DNA of 64,000 nt, from positions 1-64,000 of IMG/VR virus record IMGVR_UViG_3300018429_000003; one strand, given 5' to 3'. The notes beneath the pieces were generated by a model. The model was not told the origin of the DNA. It saw only the letters and a program-made list of their open reading frames with translations, and made no database searches. The position numbers were made by a program, and so were the translations under genes. Source of the DNA: a virus. Positions 32,018 to 40,700 of this stretch are shown one piece after another; the stretch's first letter is position 1; every line of letters begins with the position of its first letter.

Positions 32018-32851
32018 ATGAAAACCCTCCCAGCGCTCTTCCTCCTCTCCTTTCTGTTTTGCTTCTCTTCTGTTTTCAGCCAGCAAGGCAAGGTGGTCGA
32101 ACAGACGAAGGAGCAAGCCAAGTTACAACGACAGGCTGTAAAGGATGCTGAAAAGCGGCGAAAGCGCGAAGAAAAGGAACGACTAAAATATCCTGCATCA
32201 GTCCAGATCTCCGGCGCGGCTGATCAAATCGGCGCACTAATCGTACAGCATATGAACAGCCTGAATTACCAGATTGTTGAGGAAGGTAAATACCGAATAG
32301 TTTTCAGCCAAGAAGTTGCCGGTTTTCGGGGTGCTTTGTATGGAGGGCTCGTGGGAGCGCAAGGACCGCCATTGCGGATCTTGGCGTTTACGATTACACA
32401 GCTTGGGGATACCAGCACAGTATCGGTGGACATCTCCCTACGGATAAGGAAGGCTTTTGGCAGAGTTGACCGCGTAGATTTGAACAAAAACAGGGAATGG
32501 CGCTCCGACGTGGACAGTTTTCTTGGGACGCTCAAGTATCGCACCGAGCTACGCGCGGATACTGGCAGACCAGAGGTTAAGATCGAACGTCCTCCGGCTG
32601 TAGTTGATGAAAAGTTCCACGGCGTCACGCTGCGAGGCTTTGAACAATTGAAAGACGGAATGGACTACGCGACCGTTGTACGCGTTCTGGGATCTGATGG
32701 TGTCGCGATTGAGAATCCCGTCAAAACGTCAGTGGCCGATTCAGTAACAACGTATCAGTGGAAAGTGCCCAGAGGCTCTGGCTTTGCAATCGTTATTGTT
32801 ATGTTTAAGAACGACCGACTCTTGCACAAACTCCAGTCCGGCCTCGACTAA
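32018..32851 (+). CDS. exported protein with C-terminal DUF3862/SmpA-like domain
   Basis: 277 residues. Clear signal peptide (about 1-22, LPALFLLSFLFCFSSVFSQQ), a Lys/Glu-rich helix, a beta-rich middle domain and a C-terminal module GFEQLKDGMDYATVVRVLGS ... TTYQWKVPRGSGFAIVIVMF, the SmpA/DUF3862 pattern. Such domains occur in envelope proteins. Secreted and inserted in the late region: a likely lysogenic-conversion or superinfection-exclusion factor, by inference. Confidence 0.6.
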   Translation: MKTLPALFLLSFLFCFSSVFSQQGKVVEQTKEQAKLQRQAVKDAEKRRKREEKERLKYPASVQISGAADQIGALIVQHMNSLNYQIVEEGKYRIVFSQEVAGFRGALYGGLVGAQGPPLRILAFTITQLGDTSTVSVDISLRIRKAFGRVDRVDLNKNREWRSDVDSFLGTLKYRTELRADTGRPEVKIERPPAVVDEKFHGVTLRGFEQLKDGMDYATVVRVLGSDGVAIENPVKTSVADSVTTYQWKVPRGSGFAIVIVMFKNDRLLHKLQSGLD

Positions 32852-32935
32852 GACGAACCTCCCCAAAACATAAATTCCGCTTCCCTCTTAGAATCCGCCT
32901 GTGGCCCGCACATTTAGCGTTGACCCCAGGAGCGG

Positions 32936-35644
32936 ATTCTTGTCATCGAAGTCGAACGCCTAGAGGCTCTGTTCACCGCAAATACTGCGTCAGCAGAGCG
33001 TAACTTTGCCTCTCTTGATCAAAAGGTCTCAGCACTCGACCGCAAACTCCAAGGCTTCCAGGGCGTAGATCATCTCGCCAGTAAACTAAACAAGGGCAGC
33101 AAGGCCGCTGGCGTCATGGCTGGAGCCGTGGGAGGCTTAGTCGTCATGCTTGGCCAGCGTTTGGTTGACGCACTCACTTCCGGCGCCAGCGCGTGGCTCA
33201 ATTACAGCTCCAAACTCGAATCAACAAAAATAGCCTTTACCACCATGCTGGGTAGCGTTGACCTGGCCACTGAACACCTCGCGGAACTTCAAACATTCGC
33301 CCTAAAGACTCCCTTCGAATTTGAGGGCCTGATCGATGCCTCCCAGACGATGCAGGCACTTGGCTTCAACGCCTCTCAGGTTATCCCGATCTTAGAAGAC
33401 GTTGGCAACGCGGTTGCTGGAGCCGGTGGCGGTAAAGAAAGGCTCGACCGCGTAGTCCTGGCGTTAGCTCAGATCCAATCAAAAGGAAAAGTTGCCACCC
33501 AGGAAATTAACCAATTAGCAGAGTCTGGAATCAGCGGCTGGAAGATTCTCGAAGCGCAGTTGGGTAAGAGCCGCGCTGAGCTAACGAAGATGGTCGAATC
33601 TGGCCAGATATCTTCAGCCGTTTTCCTCGAAGCGTTTCAGAAGTTCTCTAAGCAAAACTTTGGCGGCTTGATGGAGGCCCAGTCAAAGACCTTCGCGGGC
33701 GCCATGAGCAACATCAAAGACGCGCTGCTCCAGACTTCGGCAACCGCCTTCGCACCGCTCTATCAAAAGCTCAGCGAAACTGCCCTGGCTTTAGGTGACA
33801 TGGCGAATAACTCCAAGAAGTTCAAAGACGACATGGAGAGTCTTGGAAAGGTGATGGTCACCGTCTGGGAGGGAGCGGGAACCCTTATCTACGCGGCCAG
33901 GGATGCGGTAGGCATCGTCTCCGCGCTGGCTACCCAGCAGTTCGCGATTATGACGCACGGTGCGATGGCGTTCGCCCGTGGCCTTCAATCGGTGCTGTAC
34001 AACATGGAGGCTTTTGCGAGGCTTGCAGTTGGCGATTTCTACGGGGCTGCCATAGCGATGATAAAGAGCAATCAGCAGGCGGCGCTTGCTGTGGGCGAGA
34101 TGAAGGAAGCAGTTGAGGCCAGCGGCATCGCCATCCGCGCGGCAGGTCAAATGTGGACCGATCTTAGCGATCGTGCGACTCGGGCCGCGATGAAAACGGT
34201 CGAAGCTGGGGTAATGATTAACGCCGCCGCAGCAAACCTGCTGGGCGCTAACGTTGGACAGAGCGCTTTGGGTGCGGGAATCTTCCGACAGAAAGCCGCT
34301 CCCACCAGTCTGGGTACATCAACGTCGAAAGGCACTGACCCGGCTGTTGCTCAGCAACGAATGGAAGAGCTGAGGCTCAAGGCTACGCTCGCAAGACTTG
34401 ACGAGGAAGATCGAGCGAGAGAACGAAGCCTTGAGAAAAGAAAAAAGCAGTTCGAAGTGTTCATGTTCGAACTCGGAGTTAGCGAGGAAAGCCGCCACCT
34501 AATAATAAAGAACAGCCTGGAGAGCGAAAAGAAGGCTGCGGAAGCTTTGCGCGATCCTCAGCAACGCAATATTCAACTGCTCGAAATCGCAAATAAAATC
34601 ACTGAGGAGAATAATCGACACCAGAAGGCTAACGAGGATATGGCCGACAGGCGCGCTAAGGTTCTCGACGAGACCAACGACTTCATCAAGGATCAAAACG
34701 AGGCGATGGCCGAGAGCGTTGTGCGCACCGACCGATGGACCGCCGCAGTCAATGCCCATATTAAATCGCTGGCTAAGCAGGGGGTTGCCCTCCGGTATGA
34801 GCAGGAACTGATGTTGCGCATGAGCGCGCTCGATAAGGTCGTCGCAGAGAACAGGGAGCGGGCCATTGAGGCGATGGCGGACCCGTCTAATATGCGCATC
34901 CCCTCCGGTCTGGATCAAATATTTGGAGATATCGAGGCGCAGCGCGACGCGTTGGCCGATGCCATCAACCAAGGAATGGGCGGCGAGCTTCCACCTGTGA
35001 TGATGGACCTGTCTTCTTTCTACGATCAGATGCGCCAACTTGGGCGCGACCTCACTAACACAATTGACGATTCCATCCGCACGGGCTTTGAGCGAGGCAT
35101 TGGCGCGGGCGTGCTGACCTTCTTTCAGGGAATACTGGAGATGATCAACAGTGCCGCTCTGAATGCGCTGGAAAAGCGCCTTGCAGACGTTTTCTCGGGC
35201 TTAGGCGGGGGTAGCGCGGGCGGCGGTGGTAGTTGGTGGCAAAAGCTGCTGGGAATAGTGGTAGGGGGGATTGCTGGAGGCGTTGGCGGCAGTCTAACCG
35301 GAGGCGGCACGCCGGGCGGTACCGACATTGGCCGCTCCGTCAACCTTCCAGGCTTCTCAGGGTTCGGCCGGCGGGCCAAAGGTGGAGATGTAAGCGCTTG
35401 GAAGCCTTACATGGTCGGTGAAAAAGGCCCGGAGATGGTTATCCCAAACCGCAACTCTTACGTCGTTCCCAACAATCAACTGGCTGCGATGAATGGAGGC
35501 GAGGCAAAGAATTACCACTTGCATTTAACGCAGTTAATTCAAGCACCAAGCGGCCGAGTTGCGCCCGAAAGCGCGGAACAAGCCGCCGCGAAAGCGATGA
35601 GCGCGATGGCGAGTTTTAGCGCGAAACGAGGAGGGAACTTCTGA
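32936..35644 (+). CDS. tail tape-measure protein (start anomalous)
   Basis: The frame is open from 32924 and encodes VIEVERLEALFTANTASAER and more tape-measure-like sequence before the first ATG at 33116. AGGAG is at 32928-32932, but no ATG, GTG or TTG is in frame near it; ATT 32936 is given as a nominal start. The tape-measure domain (STKIAFTTMLGSVDLATEHL; GKVATQEINQLAESGISGWK) spans about 80-260. Hydrophobic helices, coiled coil and a Gly-rich end with YMVGEKGPEMVIP follow. Protein length sets tail length. At least 842 residues from 33116. Confidence 0.8.
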   Translation: MLVIEVERLEALFTANTASAERNFASLDQKVSALDRKLQGFQGVDHLASKLNKGSKAAGVMAGAVGGLVVMLGQRLVDALTSGASAWLNYSSKLESTKIAFTTMLGSVDLATEHLAELQTFALKTPFEFEGLIDASQTMQALGFNASQVIPILEDVGNAVAGAGGGKERLDRVVLALAQIQSKGKVATQEINQLAESGISGWKILEAQLGKSRAELTKMVESGQISSAVFLEAFQKFSKQNFGGLMEAQSKTFAGAMSNIKDALLQTSATAFAPLYQKLSETALALGDMANNSKKFKDDMESLGKVMVTVWEGAGTLIYAARDAVGIVSALATQQFAIMTHGAMAFARGLQSVLYNMEAFARLAVGDFYGAAIAMIKSNQQAALAVGEMKEAVEASGIAIRAAGQMWTDLSDRATRAAMKTVEAGVMINAAAANLLGANVGQSALGAGIFRQKAAPTSLGTSTSKGTDPAVAQQRMEELRLKATLARLDEEDRARERSLEKRKKQFEVFMFELGVSEESRHLIIKNSLESEKKAAEALRDPQQRNIQLLEIANKITEENNRHQKANEDMADRRAKVLDETNDFIKDQNEAMAESVVRTDRWTAAVNAHIKSLAKQGVALRYEQELMLRMSALDKVVAENRERAIEAMADPSNMRIPSGLDQIFGDIEAQRDALADAINQGMGGELPPVMMDLSSFYDQMRQLGRDLTNTIDDSIRTGFERGIGAGVLTFFQGILEMINSAALNALEKRLADVFSGLGGGSAGGGGSWWQKLLGIVVGGIAGGVGGSLTGGGTPGGTDIGRSVNLPGFSGFGRRAKGGDVSAWKPYMVGEKGPEMVIPNRNSYVVPNNQLAAMNGGEAKNYHLHLTQLIQAPSGRVAPESAEQAAAKAMSAMASFSAKRGGNF

Positions 35645-35660
35645 TGCGTAGAAATGAAAA

Positions 35661-35686
35661 CGGCCAACCGAAGTTGACCGTCTTTC
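35661..35686 (+). terminator. hairpin with TCTTT tail after the tape measure
   Basis: CGGCCAAC (35661-35668), loop CGAA, GTTGACCG (35673-35680), one mismatch, then TCTTT. It is 17 bases past the tape-measure stop and directly before the pentamer array. Confidence 0.5.
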
Positions 35687-35690
35687 CGTA

Positions 35691-35780
35691 CCATGCCTTG
35701 CCTGGTCTCGCCGCGCCGAGCCTCGCCGGGCCGCTCCACATCTTGCCTTGACGCGCCAGGCCTAGCCTAGCCGTGCCGGG
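35691..35780. repeat. degenerate 5-bp tandem array, consensus CCNNG
   Basis: Eighteen consecutive pentamers in strict 5-bp phase, for example CCATG, CCTTG, CCTGG, CCGCG, CCGAG, CCTCG, CCGGG, CCTAG, CCTAG, CCGTG. Fifteen begin CC and sixteen end G; positions 3 and 4 vary. The complement reads CNNGG. It lies in a non-coding gap after the tape-measure hairpin. A non-coding phase pattern with free middle bases is not explained by codons. Confidence 0.8.
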
Positions 35781-35813
35781 CGCAGTGTACGCGAAGAATG
35801 GAGGATTTGACAA

Positions 35814-36461
35814 GTGGCTTGGATAAATTTTGACGAAGTTTTGCTCGATCCGTTTTATACGAACCTCGCGCGCGGCGGCCCGGAATATGCGACCGCGACT
35901 ATCGACACCATAGCAGGCGTCGAGCAAACACGATCGAGTCGTTACGATTATATTAGTCGGTATCAAATTGACTTCGCAGAGCTATCGAACCAGAGACGTA
36001 AGGACATCCGCACCTTCCACATTTTGCGCTTTGGCATGCTCTACGGGTTCCGCTTTCTCGCACCAGATGACTCGACAGACGATGGCAAGGGCGTGTTGCT
36101 GGATGCTTCCGGCGTTCAGGTGAGTTCGGTGGTGAACGGTTCGACCTATTATTTGGCCAAGCGGTATGTCGATGTTCGAACTTATTACCGTCGCATCGTG
36201 AAGCCAATCGGGGGAGCGTGGGGGACAGCGCCTCAGTTGCTACTCGCTGGTTCGCCGGCTGCTTCAACCACAAACACAACGAACGGGCAGATAGTTGCCG
36301 GTGCAAACGGGAACACTCCTACATGGACCGGAACATTCCATCTGCCTGCAAGATTTTTGACTGATTTTTCCGACATGGCCACCGATGAAACCACGATATC
36401 GGAGTGGACCGGGATCGGGCTCAGAGAATTGTTGCCCATTGCTTTAGGAATTTCGGCTTAA
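35814..36461 (+). CDS. DUF2460 tail-tip/baseplate protein
   Basis: GTG 35814, GGAGG 9 bases before. 215 residues: the N-terminal SRYDYISRYQIDFAELSNQR and FHILRFGMLYGFRFLAPDDS pattern and the C-terminal DETTISEWTGIGLRELLPIA are typical of DUF2460 (gene-transfer-agent-type distal tail proteins). First of the four-gene tail-tip set. Confidence 0.8.
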   Translation: MAWINFDEVLLDPFYTNLARGGPEYATATIDTIAGVEQTRSSRYDYISRYQIDFAELSNQRRKDIRTFHILRFGMLYGFRFLAPDDSTDDGKGVLLDASGVQVSSVVNGSTYYLAKRYVDVRTYYRRIVKPIGGAWGTAPQLLLAGSPAASTTNTTNGQIVAGANGNTPTWTGTFHLPARFLTDFSDMATDETTISEWTGIGLRELLPIALGISA

Positions 36462-36466
36462 ACATC

Positions 36467-37324
36467 ATGCCTATTTCAGTTGGGATGAAAGAGTATATCC
36501 GTGGAAGCGCCTTTGTAAGCACCTTCATCAAAGTCACCGCCAAGGACGGCACCGTAATCGCGATTAGTAACCACACTCGCAATCTGGTTATTGATGGAAC
36601 GAATTACCTTGCCTGGCCGTTGCAGCCAACTCAATTCAATCAGACCGCGGGACTGAACGCCGACAACGCCGAACTCGATACGGTGATGGCGGATCCATTC
36701 TCGGACATCAAACTGCGGGGTAAGAAATGGTCAGGCGCACGCGTGCTCTATCAACTGTTCAATCCTGCGGACATCACCTTAGGCCCGCTGTTCAGCAAGT
36801 CTGGATTCATCGGTGACCTCACAATCCGCAAGTTTAGTGTGACTTCACAGTTCCGCTCGATGTCGCAGCTGCTAAATCAGCCAATCGGCGAAATGGTCAT
36901 GGAGGATTGCATTGTTATTGAACTTGGCGATGCTGACTGTGGCGTCAATCTGGCTGGTAATACGGTGACCGGATGGCCCATCTCAGTTAACACCTCGATT
37001 AGCTCCTTTGCCAATCAGCAACAGTTTACGGTTGGGTTGGGTTCACCACGGCCCGATGACTTTTTCAAGATGGGCAAGGTGCTGTGGACCTCAGGCGGTA
37101 ACGATGATCTCGAGATGCACATTTTGAAAAGCGTCGGTAATCAGATCACTTTATTCGGTCCCGCATTTTTCAACATGCAGGTTGGCGACACGTTGACGCT
37201 GATTGCCGGTTGCAACCGCACGCGCGCTCAGTGTCGCGATACTTTTGCGAACGTGCGCCGGTTCAAGGGCTACCCAGACTTACCTGGAAGATCGAGGCTT
37301 CTTCGTTTTCCTGAGGGCGCGTAA
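36467..37324 (+). CDS. DUF2163/BR0599-family tail-tip protein
   Basis: ATG 36467. 285 residues with TRNLVIDGTNYLAWPLQPTQ near the start and the closing LTLIAGCNRTRAQCRDTFAN then RFKGYPDLPG. This Cys-containing ending is diagnostic of the BR0599/DUF2163 family. It is a hub-type protein acting with DUF2460 and the tail-tip protein. Confidence 0.8.
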   Translation: MPISVGMKEYIRGSAFVSTFIKVTAKDGTVIAISNHTRNLVIDGTNYLAWPLQPTQFNQTAGLNADNAELDTVMADPFSDIKLRGKKWSGARVLYQLFNPADITLGPLFSKSGFIGDLTIRKFSVTSQFRSMSQLLNQPIGEMVMEDCIVIELGDADCGVNLAGNTVTGWPISVNTSISSFANQQQFTVGLGSPRPDDFFKMGKVLWTSGGNDDLEMHILKSVGNQITLFGPAFFNMQVGDTLTLIAGCNRTRAQCRDTFANVRRFKGYPDLPGRSRLLRFPEGA

Positions 37325-37331
37325 TAGAAAT

Positions 37332-37799
37332 ATGACCACCAGACTCGAAATCGTTGCGGCTGCGGAATCGCTACTCGGCGCGCGCTATGCCCATCAGGGC
37401 CGGTCAATGGAGATTGGTTTTGATTGCGCAGGTACGTTGATCGAGGTGGGCCATAAAACAGCGGTCACAGCTTTTGAGTTTCTTGGCTACTCATCTGAGC
37501 CTGACGGGGAAACATTCGAGCGATTGCTTGACGAGAACCTCGAACGGTTGCCGGAAATCTATGACGCGCGACTTGCCGACGTGCTGGCTTTTGATTTTGG
37601 CAAAGGGATCCAGCATTGCGCCATTGTTGTCTCAGTTATCGAGCACCGATTCGACTGGCGCCGGTTTACCGTCGTGCATGCGTTACGGCCGCGCGCGAGT
37701 AACAGACCGGATGGCTATGGAGTTGTGAGAGGCCCGCTGATGCCAGTGTATTCCAAGGCTCTCAAAGTCGCTTACCAAATCCCTGGGATTATTGATTGA
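37332..37799 (+). CDS. NlpC/P60-type tail-tip peptidase
   Basis: ATG 37332. 155 residues with GFDCAGTLIEVGH (catalytic Cys), LADVLAFDFGKGIQHCAIVV (His) and the usual spacing, as in gpK-like and GTA tail peptidases. It would open peptidoglycan or process tail parts at infection. Usual relatives read DCSG or DCxGL; the DCAG here keeps Cys. Stop overlaps the next start. Confidence 0.75.
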   Translation: MTTRLEIVAAAESLLGARYAHQGRSMEIGFDCAGTLIEVGHKTAVTAFEFLGYSSEPDGETFERLLDENLERLPEIYDARLADVLAFDFGKGIQHCAIVVSVIEHRFDWRRFTVVHALRPRASNRPDGYGVVRGPLMPVYSKALKVAYQIPGIID

Positions 37800-40700
37800 T
37801 GAGTTGGTTTCGTTCATTGCTGAGGGTTACCGTACCGGCGCTGCTGTTGATTTGCGGCTGGCCAATTACTGCGCATGCTGATCCAAGTTTCGGAATAGGG
37901 ACTGGAATCCTTATCTCCATGGCCATCTCAGCTGCGACGGCCGGGGCAAGCATGCTCCTGACGCGCATCCTCACTCCGAAGCCAAAGGGTCAGGTCAAAG
38001 GAAAGATGCAGGGCGAGATTCGCTTATCGGACTCGACCTGGGACGTTGCCAAGAATGAAATCTTTGGGTTTCGTTTTGCCGATGGCATCGGTGGTGTCGA
38101 AGTCGGGGTCAACTTTATCTGGCTGAACAAGGAAGGCATTAGGGAGCATCGAACAGTGGTTCAGGCCTCGAGTAGCGGCGGTGGCGGTGGTAAAGGACCG
38201 CCTAAGCCGCCTCCGGAGACTCGGATTACTTACGACTGTGATTGCGCGTTCCTGGTGGGCAAGGGTCCGCTCCGGATCCTGCGCATGAAATTCAACGAGG
38301 ATATCGTTTACAACGTGCCCCCCTCAGGAGCGCCAGGTACAGGTCAAATCACCGGCATTCACGATCCGACTTACCCCCCGGAGGTTCCTTATGACCACTA
38401 TCTCCCACCGAACCCGTACACGGCAGATACCAGCCCCAGACTGCGCCACGATGATGCGATTGTGGTTGACCCGGTTGATAACTCCGTGGGTGTAACGATC
38501 GTCGGCGGTGCTTATGCCGATATTCAGATCTACGAAGGCAACGAAGATCAAGAGCCGGACCCGGTAATCCAGACCGACGTTGACAGTATCTACGGCGCCA
38601 ACTCAACGCCGGCGTATTTGAATGACTGCTACGTGCGGCTCAGCGGGTTGAACATCACGAAGTACAACGGCTTTCCGAATATCGTTGTGCTGGCTGAAAA
38701 CGTTGAACTGCAGACCATCGAAGAGATTGTTGTGCACCGAACTGTGCGGTCGGGTTTATTAACCAGCGACCTTGATATGTCTGCGCTGAGCACTACGCCA
38801 TGCCGGGGTTATGCAATCACGACACAGCAGGCGGCGAAGAAAGACCTCGAAGACTTTGCCATCATGTTCAACTTCGACTTTGTTGAGACTCCGGACGGCA
38901 CACTACAGGCCGTTGATCTATCGAGTCGCACACTCACAGCGACGCTAACGGATGCGGATCTCGGAGCCTATGTGAAGGATGGCCAGTCGAAAGCTCCTAT
39001 CGATGCCGTGGTTACCAAAATTCCAGATGAGTCGGAGATGTGGAAGACCGTTCGCGTTCAGTTCTTCAATCCCCTGATGGAGTTTCAGGTCGACGCCAAA
39101 CAGCAGACCTATCCCTTTACGACCTCACAGCGGAATGAGTCGATCGAGTTGATGGCCACGTTACTCCCACAAGAGGCCGACTTGATTGCGTTGCGCATCC
39201 TGCAGATGCACTGGGCCGGGGCGTTTCCTCACGAGTTCTCTATCTCCGATCAATGGATCTGGCTTTATCCCACTAATAGAATCCTGATGCCAATTTCGGG
39301 CGAGGTTCGCGCGGTGCGATTAAGCGAAGTGCAGGGCATTTCGCCGGGAGTGTTGCGTTGCTCTGCTTACCCTGATGAGCTGGTTGTCTTTGCGGCTGCT
39401 AACTTGAATCCAGTTCCGCCCTCAAACAACGTCGCGGTTCCGGCTAATACCGTCGCCACCTTCCTCGATATCCCGTGGCTGCATCCGCAAGCGGTACCCG
39501 GGATCTACATTGCAGCAACGCCCAAGGACATTGATTCAGGCTATTGGCCGGGCGCGACCGCTTACCGATTCAAGGACGCCGATGAGCAGCAGATGACCAC
39601 CTTCGTTGCCCCGGCGACGATGGGGCGCACGACTAACGCGCTGGCAGACGTTCCCGCTTCGTGGTCCGGTAATCGAAACAACTTTGTAAAGCGATTCTAT
39701 GCTGGAGCCGCAGCTGGTGGCGGCGGGGGAACTGGCGCACTCAATCGCATGCCCGACACCGTAAGTGAATTGGAGCCGTGGGCAGAGAGATTGCGAGGCT
39801 CAGATCCGTTGCTGGTAGCGCGCAACCTTGGACGGGCCTTGTTTCTGTCACAGGAGTACATGAATCGCCTTAGCCTGTCGAGTGGAGGAACATCGATAAC
39901 GCGAACTAACCTCGTTGGCGTAATCGAATCTGGCGGTAATGCTGTCAAGACCGCTTCGTCTGGGTGGAGCAATGGCGGCTTTTCCAGTGTTGAGACTCTT
40001 GTTGGTGACGGGTATATCGAGTGGGTGGCAATAGGATCTATTTCCGATCACTTGATGGTTGGACTGTCAACAACTGATGCTGATGCCGATTTCGCTACTA
40101 TCGGTTTTGCGATTTACCAGGGCGGCAGTAGCTTGGTTATTTACGAAGGCGGCTCCAGCGTGGGGACTTTTGGGACCTACACGACCTCGACGATGTTTCG
40201 CATGGAGCGCGTCGGGTCAACTCTCTCGTACTACAAAGATGGAGGTTTATTAAGGTCGACCACGATTACGACGGCTGACCTGATCGTAGACTGCGCAATC
40301 AATACCAGTGGCGGCACCGTTGGACCGATTACGCTTTCAACCGGCAGTCCGGTTTACGTCCCGCGCACGAACCTCGAGTTTGTAACCGATTTATATTCTG
40401 CTTATTTGAATCGAGATCCTGACGATGCTCCTGATGTTGACATGTCCGGCCGTGACTTTTGGGTTGGCGAACTGGATGGAGGCGACACGCGCGACCATGT
40501 AATCCTGGCATTCGAAGTCTCCCCGGAATTTGAAGCGCGAGTACAAGCGGCCGCTGCAACTTTCTTCGATACGACGTCGACAGTGACCATTGACCTGTTC
40601 GGTCAGGGCGAGCCCACGTCGTTGACTGATGACCAGGCGCGCGCAGGTTTAGGCGTTTGGGTGTTTGGTAATGAGGCTGTCATTCCCTGCGTCTGGACTC

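Noticed and set aside
35616-35966. Leftward frame across the pentamer array (LGLARQGK-type repeats)
   Set aside because: The repeated residues come from the CNNGG phase pattern; flanks overlap two real genes and no binding site is present.
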